Below, piece by piece: positions 1-9,644 of a stretch of DNA of 64,000 nucleotides. Within the stretch, counting starts at the first letter, position 1, and each line of letters begins with the position of its first letter. Below the pieces are notes generated by a model. That model searched no databases, had not been told where the DNA came from, and saw only the letters and a program-made list of their open reading frames with translations. The translations under genes were made by a program, and so were the position numbers. This DNA is from Rhodospirillum sp. (GTDB taxonomy: Bacteria > Pseudomonadota > Alphaproteobacteria > Dongiales > Dongiaceae), in assembly GCA_013822765.1 (NCBI GenBank), contig PNKY01000008.1, positions 1-64,000 of the forward strand, in the 5' to 3' direction.

Positions 1-2
1 AC

Positions 3-311
3 ATCGTACCAACGCGCCCATCACGAATGGATGCGTCTCGAATGGAAGCATTGCGAGACTTGTGGGTCGACGCTGGCCTTAAGGACGTGGAGACGCGAGA
101 GATTGCAGTGCAGCGGACTTTTGCAAATTTCGACGATTTCTGGAAGACAAATCTCAAATCTCCTGCGGTTCGGCCTACAGTTGCAGCTATGAAGTCTGAA
201 GATGTTGAGACGCTCATCTCACGGGTACGAGCGCGCCTTCCGGCGGATGCCGATGGTCGCATCACCTATGGTGCGCGCGCGCATGCGGTAAGGGGGCGCC
301 GGCCCACGTAG
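3..311 (+). CDS. Class I SAM-dependent methyltransferase, C-terminal end (partial)
   Basis: The reading frame is open to the left edge of the window, so only the last 102 residues are present and the SAM-binding part lies outside. The tail resembles the C-terminus of UbiE/Methyltransf_11-type enzymes: an 'ALRDLW..AGL..VETREI' strand-helix block, a 'F.NFDDFW' segment and a final 'R..ARLPADADGRITYGARA' block. An internal ATG at 27 exists but is unlikely to be the start. Substrate cannot be told. Family assignment is from pattern recognition only. Confidence 0.65.
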   Translation: MVPTRPSRMDASRMEALRDLWVDAGLKDVETREIAVQRTFANFDDFWKTNLKSPAVRPTVAAMKSEDVETLISRVRARLPADADGRITYGARAHAVRGRRPT

Positions 312-459
312 CTAATCTCAGAGCTTCGGGTCATTTTCGACGGTTTTGGCAAGGATTGTGGGCTGGTTGATGTCCGCTCTTGTCCGTGAGCGCGTCGAGA
401 CCGGCCCAAGAGCGTTGCTCTCGGCCATCCGGATCAACTTGGCGCCGATGTCGGCATGC

Positions 460-1311
460 TTAGAGGTGCTGCCACAACGATATGAAGAAGAGATAGAGCA
501 GCGACGCGGCAATACCGGTTGCGATCAGCGAGCGCTTCATCGAGGTGCCCCCGAAGATCAGGCCGAAAACCCCGAACACAAGCCCCAAGACCCAGATTGG
601 CGATAGCCACATCAAGCCCGTTTCGGAAATCTCATCGAACACCACGAAGTAGGAAATGGCCGTCTGCATAACGCTGTAGACGATGCTGACGATATAGAAA
701 CCGCGCAGCTGGTTCTTCCGCAGGGCCGTGGATCGTTGGCGGCTTGCAGCAACGTATGCCACCTGCAGAGTTGTGGGTGGGGGCTCCCGTTCGCGCGTTT
801 CACTGAGCAGACGCTCGGCCTCCTCGAGGTCGGTACCCACAAGCAGGTAGCTCACGTCCTTGTTTCTGGTCTCCCACTCACGGGCGCGCACCAGCAGGCG
901 TGAATGAGCCTTCACCCAAGCAAGATCGGTGTCGATGGTCTTCAGCAGCGCATCGAAGTTCGCGCCGAAATCGTCGGCCGGGCGGAAGAACAGCCAGTTC
1001 AGCCTGGCGACCACCTCGGGCGCGCCGGCCGTCGCGTCTCGGGCAACCACCGGAACGATGCGCTTGCTGTACTTGCTCGCGTAGTCGACCTCGTGGATGC
1101 AGGTCTTCGACGACAACGAGTCAGGGGTGAGTACGAAGATGAAAGTGTCGGCCGCTTCAATCGCCTGCTCGATTTCGCGCAACCACTCAGCTGAGGGCGG
1201 GATGTCCTCCCAGTCGACCCAAACGTCGCGCTTGGCACCTTGCAGGTGGTCGTGCAGCTTTCTGACGAAGTCGCGGTCGTTGCGCGAGTAAGAAATGAAA
1301 ACGTCAGCCAT
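460..1311 (-). CDS. TIR domain protein with C-terminal membrane helices
   Basis: The N-terminal 130 residues form a TIR domain: strand A 'DVFISYSRND' at residues 3-12, BB-loop region 'DVWVDWEDIPPSAEWL' around 29-44, and 'CIHEVDYA' with Glu74 at the position of the catalytic Glu of NAD-cleaving TIRs. A linker of the kind found in TIR-WD40 proteins follows ('PPPTTLQVAYVAASR'). Where such proteins carry a sensor, this one has three hydrophobic helices (about residues 190-280), so it should be membrane-anchored. Start: ATG at 1311 has a GGAG Shine-Dalgarno 6 nt upstream; a GTG at 1401 would add 30 unconserved residues. No defence partner gene is adjacent. Role (NADase immunity effector or signalling) is inferred. 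Confidence 0.85.
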   Translation of the reverse strand: MADVFISYSRNDRDFVRKLHDHLQGAKRDVWVDWEDIPPSAEWLREIEQAIEAADTFIFVLTPDSLSSKTCIHEVDYASKYSKRIVPVVARDATAGAPEVVARLNWLFFRPADDFGANFDALLKTIDTDLAWVKAHSRLLVRAREWETRNKDVSYLLVGTDLEEAERLLSETREREPPPTTLQVAYVAASRQRSTALRKNQLRGFYIVSIVYSVMQTAISYFVVFDEISETGLMWLSPIWVLGLVFGVFGLIFGGTSMKRSLIATGIAASLLYLFFISLWQHL

Positions 1312-1603
1312 GCAGACTCCGGGCTCCGCCCCCGATGCGCTGTTGAACAGCCCGAGCTCGAACGAGCACGAGCCATAGACAATACCTTTCAACGCGAGCA
1401 CGGGTCATCGACGCATAACAATGTTTATGCACCAAGATCGTTACCGGACCTGCCGCAGCTCCTCATGCCGTGGCGCGGTTCGGTGGCGTCTGCACGCTTG
1501 TGCTAAGCCATTGACATTACATGTGCTAGTCGGACACCCCATCCGCCAACAGAGGCCGGCCGCCCGCTATTGGGCTGGCTTATCCACAAGCCGGCAGGTT
1601 GCC

Positions 1604-2044
1604 TCAGTCGATTGAACGGCTTCGCAGATACTTGGACAGGGCCGTCGCGTCAGGAACCAGCGCCTTCCAAGTCAGTGCTTGGGAGCCGGTGCAGAGCGGA
1701 TCCAGCCATCCTTCCGAGATGCCGGCGCCTTTGAAAAGGGATGTTCGCCACTTGGCGTAGGCCTTTTCATCCTCATCGGGTACCCCGAACGTCCTTCGAT
1801 GCTCGTGGTAAGGGACGAGCGCAGTTCCTCTGTCGAGCCACAGCAGGCCGCCACTGGGCATTTCGGCGTACTCGCATGCGCCGGGATCGACCGCCTCGTC
1901 AACGACCCAGTACAACTCCGGCAACGACGAAGCGGCGATGATGCCGACGAGCTCGCCCTTGCGCTCGCCGTTCATGAACCGAACCAGGTAGGTTCGCGCG
2001 GAACGCTCGCCGCGGGTTTCAGTCATGCGGGGCCGTCGGCTCAT
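1604..2044 (-). CDS. Hypothetical protein, coupled to RTX gene
   Basis: This 146-residue soluble protein has no signal peptide or membrane segment and I do not recognise the family. It is acidic and Trp-rich, with short conserved-looking blocks ('YLVRFMNGERKGELVG', 'GGLLWLDRGTALVPYHEHR'). Its ATG overlaps the TGA of the large RTX gene upstream (ATGA, 2041-2044), which implies translational coupling. A role as an accessory or immunity-type partner of the RTX protein is possible but only inferred from coupling. A later start at MTETRGERSARTYL is also possible. Confidence 0.6.
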   Translation of the reverse strand: MSRRPRMTETRGERSARTYLVRFMNGERKGELVGIIAASSLPELYWVVDEAVDPGACEYAEMPSGGLLWLDRGTALVPYHEHRRTFGVPDEDEKAYAKWRTSLFKGAGISEGWLDPLCTGSQALTWKALVPDATALSKYLRSRSID

Positions 2045-4059
2045 GCGCTCTGCGCCAGGTCGAAGTTATCGAGATTTGCGGCCGTCAGGTTGACGTTGGC
2101 CAGCGTCACGAGAGCCACAGCCGCACCCGCACCCGAACCATCCACGTCGATCGACACGATCGTGTTGAGTCCGACCTTCGCGAAGCTCAGGAAGCCTCCA
2201 CCGAAGGCATCGGCTGGACTGCCGAGATCCGCCAGCAGATCGCCGAGATGGAGGACGTCACCGGCCGCGCCCAGCTTGAAGTCCGTGATGATATCCCCGG
2301 CGTCAGCAAGGCTCTCATAGTAGAAATGGTCCCGGCCCGCGCCGCCGGTCAGAGTGTCGACGCCATTGCCGCCGAACAGGATGTCGTTGCCCAGCCCACC
2401 CAGCAGCGTGTCGCGTCCCCCGCCGCCAACGACGAGATCGTCGCCGGCGCCGCCGTCGAGCCGGTTGTTGCCGACATTGCCTTCCAGATAGTTGGCGAGC
2501 GCGTTGCCGGTACCGGCGATGTTGCCGCCGCCGGTGAGGATCAGATTGTCCACATTGACGCGGGTCGCAAGGGTGAAACCGACGCTGCTCTCGACCGTGT
2601 CGAACCCGCCGCCCTTGCCGTTCGCGATGCTCTCGGTAACAACGTCGCCCGCATTGTCCACGACATAGGTGTCATCGCCCCGGCCGCCGACCAGGGTGTC
2701 CCGGCCGCCGAGACCATCGAGGCGGTTGCTGCCGTCGTTCCCGGTCAGCAGGTTGGCCAGCGCATTGCCGGTCGCGTCGATATGGTCCGCGCCGATCAGC
2801 GTCAGCTTCTCAATGTTGACCAGCGACGAAAGGCTGAAGTCGACCGTGCTCTTCACCAGATCGATGCCGCCGGTCGTGCCCGCGATATCCTCGAATACCA
2901 GGTCGGCCAGATCATCGATATAGTAGGTATCGGCGCCTTTGCCGCCGGCCATGATGTCGGCACCACCGCGGCCATCCATCACATTCGCGCCGGTGTTGCC
3001 GATCAGGACATTGGTGGCACCGTTGCCGGTGGCATTGATCGCCGCCGTGCCAAGCAGCGTCGCATGCTCGATCAATCCTGCCGCCAGCGTCGTCAGGTTG
3101 ACGGAGACAGTGGACCGCACCTCATCATCGGTATCCAGGTTGCCGCCTTCATCGATGACGTCGGTCGCGACATTCACGAAATACGCGTCGTTGCCGTCGC
3201 CGCCGAACATCGTATCGGCGCCCAGCCCACCATCGAGTTGATCGTTGCCGGCGCCGCCAATCAGCACATCGTTGCCGCTCCCGCCGCGGAGCGTATCGCT
3301 CCCGTCGCGCCCCTCGAGCGCGTTGCTTCCGGCATTCCCGGTCAGGATGTTGTCAAGCGCGTTGCCGAACGCGGCGATCGTCGCCGTCCCGGTCAGCGTT
3401 ACGTTCTCCACATCGGCGAACGATTGGACCGTGACCGACGAAAGGATGGTGTCGATCCCTTCATCCAAATATTCGAAAACCAGGTCGCCGGCGTTGTCGA
3501 GGATGTAGGTGTCATTGCCGACGCCGCCGATCAGGTAGTCGTCGCCGACCCCGCCATCCAACGTATCGTCTCCCGCTTCGCCATACAGATCGTCGTAGAA
3601 GGCTTGGCCGAACAGCCTGTCATTGCCTTCGCCGCCAACAAGGACGTCGTACCCGTTGCCGCCGCTGATCGTGTCGTTGCCGTCGATCCCATAGAGATAG
3701 TCGTCTCCGGCGGATCCGGTGATCTTGTCGTTTTTTGCAAGCGCTTCGATGAGGAAGCCTTCCCAATCGTCCGACAAGTAGTACGACATGTAGGTTGCGA
3801 CCGGCATATTGAGCCCGGTTGCGGAGAAGTATGTCTTCCCGTCGAAATGGAAGGACCAGCTGGCGATGGTGCCGGCGTAGGGGTAGCCGTACGCATCGTA
3901 CTTGAATCCGGCGCCCGTGAACTTCTCGTACCAAGTCGGCGAGTAGTAGAGCAGGTAGCTGGTCGCCGTCGCTGCGTCCTTGTACGCATCTTCCAACACT
4001 GGAAAGAAGTTGATCAGCATGTCGCTGCCGGCACTGGCCGGAAATGTAACCGTTGTCAT
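2041..4059 (-). CDS. RTX (hemolysin-type calcium-binding) repeat protein
   Basis: Residues 1-125 are a unique Tyr-rich N-terminal part. The rest is built of blocks of RTX nonapeptides (GGxGxDxLx, for example 'GGEGNDRLFGQ', 'GGSGNDVLIGGAGNDQLDGG') alternating with 'VENLTLTG.A...GNALDN.LTGN' spacers seen in secreted calcium-binding proteins. It ends in a non-repetitive acidic/hydrophobic tail ('ANVNLTAANLDNFDLAQSA') suited to a C-terminal type I secretion signal. No signal peptide is present, as expected for type I export; no ABC/HlyD/TolC exporter genes are in the window. Start: the ATG at 4059 has GAGGG 8 nt upstream and is preferred over 4080. No catalytic domain is visible; adhesin or matrix roles are possible. 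Confidence 0.85.
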   Translation of the reverse strand: MTTVTFPASAGSDMLINFFPVLEDAYKDAATATSYLLYYSPTWYEKFTGAGFKYDAYGYPYAGTIASWSFHFDGKTYFSATGLNMPVATYMSYYLSDDWEGFLIEALAKNDKITGSAGDDYLYGIDGNDTISGGNGYDVLVGGEGNDRLFGQAFYDDLYGEAGDDTLDGGVGDDYLIGGVGNDTYILDNAGDLVFEYLDEGIDTILSSVTVQSFADVENVTLTGTATIAAFGNALDNILTGNAGSNALEGRDGSDTLRGGSGNDVLIGGAGNDQLDGGLGADTMFGGDGNDAYFVNVATDVIDEGGNLDTDDEVRSTVSVNLTTLAAGLIEHATLLGTAAINATGNGATNVLIGNTGANVMDGRGGADIMAGGKGADTYYIDDLADLVFEDIAGTTGGIDLVKSTVDFSLSSLVNIEKLTLIGADHIDATGNALANLLTGNDGSNRLDGLGGRDTLVGGRGDDTYVVDNAGDVVTESIANGKGGGFDTVESSVGFTLATRVNVDNLILTGGGNIAGTGNALANYLEGNVGNNRLDGGAGDDLVVGGGGRDTLLGGLGNDILFGGNGVDTLTGGAGRDHFYYESLADAGDIITDFKLGAAGDVLHLGDLLADLGSPADAFGGGFLSFAKVGLNTIVSIDVDGSGAGAAVALVTLANVNLTAANLDNFDLAQSA

Positions 4060-4398
4060 TTTTTGATCCCTCGTACGCACTACCAGTGCTCAGCGCCGTT
4101 CCAGCAGCCCAAACTGTGCCGCGACCGCGCATGCCATCGGTGCCTACTGGAGAAATTGCTCGGCGGCGGGCCGCGTCAACGCGCGGAACAGTACGCTACG
4201 GTAGGCGGGGTAATTTCCTGACTCGGCGGCGGGCGCACGCTGTCCGGAAATTGCCGAGGTCGGCGGTCTTCCTTCAAATGCATTAACGAAGTTGGTTGGC
4301 CTATAAACTTCTCTTAAGTATCTTGTCATAGACTGACTGGTATAGGTCCCGCAGCCGGCGAGTCGTCGCCGGCAAGAGTTCGTGCGGCAAGAGGGCAC
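4060..4398. other. Divergent intergenic region between RTX and histidine kinase genes
   Basis: This 339-bp stretch holds no convincing gene. It contains two copies of CTCGGCGGCGGGC (4159-4171 and 4222-4234), an imperfect inverted pair GGTAATTTCC / GGAAATTGCC around 4209-4218 and 4246-4256, and an AT-richer segment (about 4285-4350) just upstream of the kinase gene. It must carry promoters for both flanking genes, but no strong -35/-10 pair with proper spacing could be chosen. Confidence 0.4.
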
Positions 4399-6525
<2,127 letters not shown>

Positions 6526-6552
6526 CCAAGTCCGGGCCCAACCGGCTTTTGC

Positions 6553-7392
6553 TCAGAGCTCCTCTTCCGCGGCGATCGCCTGCCCGATCGACAGCAGCGT
6601 CCGGTGCGACACCGTCACGCGGTGGCCGCGATCCATCCGGCGCCAGGCGCTGAGCCTGGGCGCATTGCGCGGGTTCGCGACGAAGGTGGCGGGCAATGCG
6701 AACTCGGTCCGCAGCAGAACCCTCTGTTCGTTTTCGTGCTGCGTGCCGAACTCGATCCGTGCCGCCGGCAGGGGGCGCAGCAGGCTGATCTTGAGATAGA
6801 TCGCTGACTGGTCGAGCAGGGTCTGCACATGGGCCGCCATCTTGGCGGCCAGTTCCGCCGTCGCCGCCGGTCGGCCTCCGCGCGGCGCATGCTTGATGGC
6901 ATCGGCACCGGCGCGCAGCAAATCGCGATCGACGAAGTCCGCGGCATGGCTCATCAGGAGCGAATAGAGCCGTCCGTCCGCCGCCAGCTCCACCAGGTTG
7001 GCGACAACGTCGCCGAACTTGGCGCCGGCCTTGGTCGCGAACGCCAGCTCCCGCGGGACAATCGTTTCGGGCCCGCTCATGCGCATGACCCGCGAAGGCG
7101 GCGCCACCGGAGCGCCGCGCCGGACCCGCTGCCGCGGTGTGGCCGAGGGCGCCAGCTCAAGATTGGCAAAGGTCGCGGCCGCGCTTGCCGCATCGACCAC
7201 CTGGTCGGTGGCGCAGGCCGCGATGATCATGTTCGCGACGTGGCGGGGCTCCTGTCGCGCGCCGCCGCGGCCCCGGCCGCCGCTCGCGACCAGGCGCGCT
7301 TCCCGCAGGTTGCGTGCGATCAGCTGCATGGTCTCCGGCCGCTCCCCCAACAGGAGCGCCATGAGATTGGCGAGATGGCTCAGCGTCAGCAT
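6553..7392 (-). CDS. Hypothetical protein
   Basis: This 279-residue protein is of unrecognised family. The first 40 residues look helical with a possible winged-helix character ('LMALLLGERPETMQLIARNLREARLV'). A Gly/Arg-rich basic stretch ('GGRGRGGAR') follows, then a helical middle and a C-terminal part with 'RMDRGHRVTVSHRTL'. No signal peptide or membrane segment. It is convergent with the histidine kinase gene (27 bp apart). No Shine-Dalgarno is evident in front of the ATG, so the start is uncertain. DNA binding is a guess. Confidence 0.6.
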   Translation of the reverse strand: MLTLSHLANLMALLLGERPETMQLIARNLREARLVASGGRGRGGARQEPRHVANMIIAACATDQVVDAASAAATFANLELAPSATPRQRVRRGAPVAPPSRVMRMSGPETIVPRELAFATKAGAKFGDVVANLVELAADGRLYSLLMSHAADFVDRDLLRAGADAIKHAPRGGRPAATAELAAKMAAHVQTLLDQSAIYLKISLLRPLPAARIEFGTQHENEQRVLLRTEFALPATFVANPRNAPRLSAWRRMDRGHRVTVSHRTLLSIGQAIAAEEEL

Positions 7393-7430
7393 CAGGAATT
7401 GGATCGCAAATCAGCTGCCATATCGGATGT

Positions 7431-7461
7431 ATAATAGTGTTTTAGTCCGTTTTAAAGACAA
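7431..7461 (-). promoter_or_regulatory. Possible sigma70-like promoter
   Basis: In an AT-rich patch, reading on the minus strand, TTGTCT (7461-7456) is followed after 19 bp by TATTAT (7436-7431), about 40 bp before the ATG of the unknown gene ending at 6553. Spacer is long; weak call. Confidence 0.25.
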
Positions 7462-7486
7462 AAAATAGAGAACGGGTGGCGTCCGA

Positions 7487-7903
7487 TCAGCCTTGCCGTG
7501 ATGGAAACGCCTCGGCGATCACCTTGGCGATCAGGGCGGCAACCTTCTCGAAGTCGTAGGGCTTCGGGATGAACGGAATCCGGCGCTGGTCGGCGAGCGT
7601 CGGCATGACCGCCCGCACGCCCGACGTGAGAATGACCGGTACGTTGGAATGATAGGCGTTGATCCAGACGGCAAGCGACAGCCCGCCGGTGGCGCCGGGC
7701 AGGTCGACATCGCTGAACACCAGATGGACAGGCGGGCCGGAGGACAACACCGTCGCGGCTTCGATGACCGTGCCGGCCTCGACAACATGATACCCCTTGC
7801 CTCGGAGATGATCGGCAGCCGAAACGCGCAGAAGTGCGTCATCCTCGACCAGCAGAACGGTCCGACGCTCCTCCTCTGCAACCTGGTCCGCCGTTACCCC
7901 CAT
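7487..7903 (-). CDS. Single-domain response regulator (receiver only)
   Basis: This 138-residue CheY-like receiver has no output domain. It carries the acidic pair Glu20-Asp21-Asp22 ('LLVEDDALLR'), phospho-acceptor Asp65 in 'LVFSDVDLPG', Thr/Ser in 'ILTSG', and Lys in 'FIPKPYD'. It belongs to the type common in alphaproteobacteria as phosphorelay intermediates next to hybrid kinases. Start: ATG at 7903 is preceded by GGAGGG at good spacing; an in-frame ATG at 7957 would add 18 residues. The pseudo-receiver gene ends 58 bp upstream of this ATG, so the two could be cotranscribed. Confidence 0.88.
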   Translation of the reverse strand: MGVTADQVAEEERRTVLLVEDDALLRVSAADHLRGKGYHVVEAGTVIEAATVLSSGPPVHLVFSDVDLPGATGGLSLAVWINAYHSNVPVILTSGVRAVMPTLADQRRIPFIPKPYDFEKVAALIAKVIAEAFPSRQG

Positions 7904-7960
7904 GCACGCCCTCCCTCTCCGAACGGACCAACCGCTGAATCCTGAAATTGTTCCCAAATA

Positions 7961-8374
7961 TTAACCTGGCTTGGGCCGATGCCTCTCGAACAGTAGCTTC
8001 AACCGGTCGACGATCAAATCCGGATGATAGGGCCGCTTGCCCGCCCCGAGCTCGCACAGCTCGCCGGCCTTCTTGGCCGTCATGGCATAGCCGGTGGTCA
8101 GGATGACCTCGACGCCGTTGAAGCTTTCGCGGATTCGCTGCGCCAAGGCGAAGCCGTCGATCGCACCCAGCAGCTTTACCGCGGACAGGATCGTGTCGAC
8201 CTTGATGCCGGCGCCGAGAATGCTCAGCGCCTCCTCACCCGTGATGGCCTCCACCACGCGGTAGCCGCATTCGCGCAGGTAGTCGGCGACGGTCATGCGG
8301 ACCAGAACATCCGGCTCGACCACCATCACCGATTCTATGACTTTGTTTCCGATGTCGCCTGATCGCTTGGACAT
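7961..8374 (-). CDS. Degenerate response regulator lacking the phospho-acceptor Asp
   Basis: This is a 137-residue receiver-like protein. The fold is clear ('VMVVEPDVLVRMTVADYLRECGYRVVEA...GEEAL', 'VEVILTTGYAM'), but the usual 'D' of 'LSDVxMPG' is Ala65 ('ILSAVKLLG') and the acidic pocket is reduced to Glu20 and Asp22. The conserved Lys-Pro is altered to 'GKRPYHPD'. It therefore should not be phosphorylated in the normal way and probably acts by protein contact, perhaps with the neighbouring receiver or the hybrid kinase. Clean reading frame and neighbouring paralogue argue against a pseudogene. No clear Shine-Dalgarno before the ATG. Confidence 0.8.
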   Translation of the reverse strand: MSKRSGDIGNKVIESVMVVEPDVLVRMTVADYLRECGYRVVEAITGEEALSILGAGIKVDTILSAVKLLGAIDGFALAQRIRESFNGVEVILTTGYAMTAKKAGELCELGAGKRPYHPDLIVDRLKLLFERHRPKPG

Positions 8375-8420
8375 GCCATATCAATGCCTCGCCGACGCGC
8401 GTGTTCCGTGCGATGACGTG

Positions 8421-8469
8421 GGAACAAATGCTCGGACTGATCGCGGAAAATCGCACACCGATTTGTTCC
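8421..8469. repeat. Inverted repeat between pseudo-receiver and ku genes
   Basis: GGAACAAAT at 8421-8429 is mirrored by ATTTGTTCC at 8461-8469 with 31 bp between. It lies in the 138-bp gap upstream of the pseudo-receiver gene and downstream of ku. Could be an operator or a weak hairpin. The GGAAC half-sites were tested as EcfG -35 elements and no matching cGTT was found at the right spacing. Confidence 0.4.
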
Positions 8470-8512
8470 GCGCGCGTGACGCGTGCGGAACGCTCCAGTT
8501 CGAATTGTTGCG

Positions 8513-9400
8513 TTAGGCTGCGTGCTTGCCGCGCTTGCGAGTCGACTTGCCGCGGGCTGTCGGGCGCGTCTTTGGTGAGGCGCGGCTGTTGTTGGTATTG
8601 GCTGCCTTGGTAGTTCCGCGCAGGCTCGCTTTCAAGGCTTCGGTGATGTCGACGATGTTGCTGTCGCGCGCGGGCTCTTCGGCGAAGACGATCTTCTTGC
8701 CCTTCTGCTTGGCGGCCACCAGCTTGTGCAGCGCCTCTTGATAGCGATCCTCGAACATGCCGTGGTCGAACTTGCCGCTCAGGCGTTCGATCAGGGTCTC
8801 CGCCATGTGGAGATTGTCCTTGTCGATCTTCACGTCGCTGATGTCGTCGAACGCCTCCTCGGGCTTGCGGATCTCGTCCGGGTCGCGCAGCGTCAGCAGC
8901 ATCATGCCCTTGCCGCGCGGCTGGATCATCACCGGCCGCTCGCGCCGTCCGATCACCGCATGGCCGAGCCCAACCACCTCCTTCGCTTTCAGCGCCTCGC
9001 GGATGGTGGCGAAGATGTCGACCGTGCTTCTGGCGCCCTTGCCGCGCGCGTCGGGCTCGAGCAGATAGGGCTTTTCCCAGTACAGCCAGTCGACCTCGTC
9101 GACTGGCACCACGCGCTCAATATTGATGACATCGGAGCTTTCGATCTTCAGCTTGTCGAGCTCCTCATTCTCGACGGTGACGTATTTTCCCTTCTCGAAC
9201 TCGTAGCCCATCACCGTCTCGTCGCGGTCGACCACGTCCTCGGTCTCGGAATCGATCATCTGCATGCGCAGTCGATTACCGGTCTCTCGATTGAGCTTAT
9301 GGAACCGAACCTTGTCACGCTCGGTGGTGGCGGGCGTGAGATTGATCGGGCAGGTCACCAGGGCCAGCCGAAGCTGACCGCGCCAGAATGGCCGGGCCAT
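8513..9400 (-). CDS. ku: Non-homologous end joining protein Ku
   Basis: This 295-residue bacterial Ku carries the ring-forming core: 'ARPFWRGQLRLALVTCPINL' at the N-terminus, 'FHKLN', 'ETEDVVDRDETVMGYEFEKGKYV', 'YWEKPYLLEPD', and 'AKEVVGLGHAVIGRRERPVMIQPRGKGMMLLTLRDPDEIR'. The C-terminal tail is Lys/Arg-rich ('KTRPTARGKSTRKRGKH'), as in Kus that thread on DNA. It binds DNA ends and recruits LigD; no ligD is in this window. Start: ATG at 9400 has AGAGGA upstream and matches the family start; 9493 adds 31 unrelated residues. An EcfG-like promoter lies just upstream. Confidence 0.95.
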   Translation of the reverse strand: MARPFWRGQLRLALVTCPINLTPATTERDKVRFHKLNRETGNRLRMQMIDSETEDVVDRDETVMGYEFEKGKYVTVENEELDKLKIESSDVINIERVVPVDEVDWLYWEKPYLLEPDARGKGARSTVDIFATIREALKAKEVVGLGHAVIGRRERPVMIQPRGKGMMLLTLRDPDEIRKPEEAFDDISDVKIDKDNLHMAETLIERLSGKFDHGMFEDRYQEALHKLVAAKQKGKKIVFAEEPARDSNIVDITEALKASLRGTTKAANTNNSRASPKTRPTARGKSTRKRGKHAA

Positions 9401-9430
9401 CGCGGTCCTCTTGATTCCGTTATGGATGAG

Positions 9431-9455
9431 AACACGGCACGCATGAGGACGTTCC
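9431..9455 (-). promoter_or_regulatory. Putative EcfG (general stress sigma) promoter of ku
   Basis: On the minus strand GGAAC (9455-9451), a 16-bp spacer and TGTT (9434-9431) fit the alphaproteobacterial general-stress consensus GGAAC-N16/17-cGTT with one mismatch. The element ends 30 bp before the ku ATG, a fitting leader length. Confidence 0.5.
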
Positions 9456-9537
9456 GGCATGCCGAGGTGACCGAACAAATGACGAACCACCACGGGAGGG
9501 CAGGCTCCGAAGAAACAGCCAGAATCCGCTCCATAGC

Positions 9538-9553
9538 CGTGACGTCAGTCACT
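9538..9553. promoter_or_regulatory. CRP/FNR-like palindrome upstream of RTX paralogue 1
   Basis: CGTGACGTCAGTCACT has the form GTGA-N6-TCAC. Its centre (9545.5) is 99.5 bp from the ATG at 9645, the same distance as the perfect site upstream of the second RTX paralogue. Confidence 0.5.
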
Positions 9554-9612
9554 TAACCGCCCTCTTTTCCTGGCACACGCCACAAACCCTCTTACCCTTG
9601 ACTGGGGGACGC

Positions 9613-9626
9613 GGCGCATCTGCGCC
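9613..9626. promoter_or_regulatory. Dyad GGCGCATCTGCGCC in RTX paralogue 1 leader
   Basis: A 6+2+6 bp perfect dyad lies 18 bp before the ATG and just after a TTGACT hexamer (9598-9603). Its core GCGCATCTGCGC recurs at 12803-12814 upstream of the KefB-like gene. Possible operator. Confidence 0.3.
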
Positions 9627-9644
9627 TGGCTGAGAGGGTGACAG

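Noticed and set aside
311..460. Small open frames in the gap between the methyltransferase and TIR genes
   Set aside because: They overlap the TIR gene antisense and have no Shine-Dalgarno or family features.
1312..1401. GTG start at 1401 for the TIR protein
   Set aside because: Adds 30 residues unlike any TIR N-terminus; the ATG at 1311 has a good Shine-Dalgarno.
2248..4221. Long open frame (657 codons) on the plus strand antisense to the large RTX gene
   Set aside because: Val/Ala/Asp-rich shadow of the Gly/Asp repeat codons; the minus-strand product has clear RTX repeats and a Shine-Dalgarno.
8403..8469. GTTCC motifs upstream of the pseudo-receiver gene as EcfG promoter
   Set aside because: No cGTT at 16-17 bp; the nearest (CATT) would leave almost no leader.
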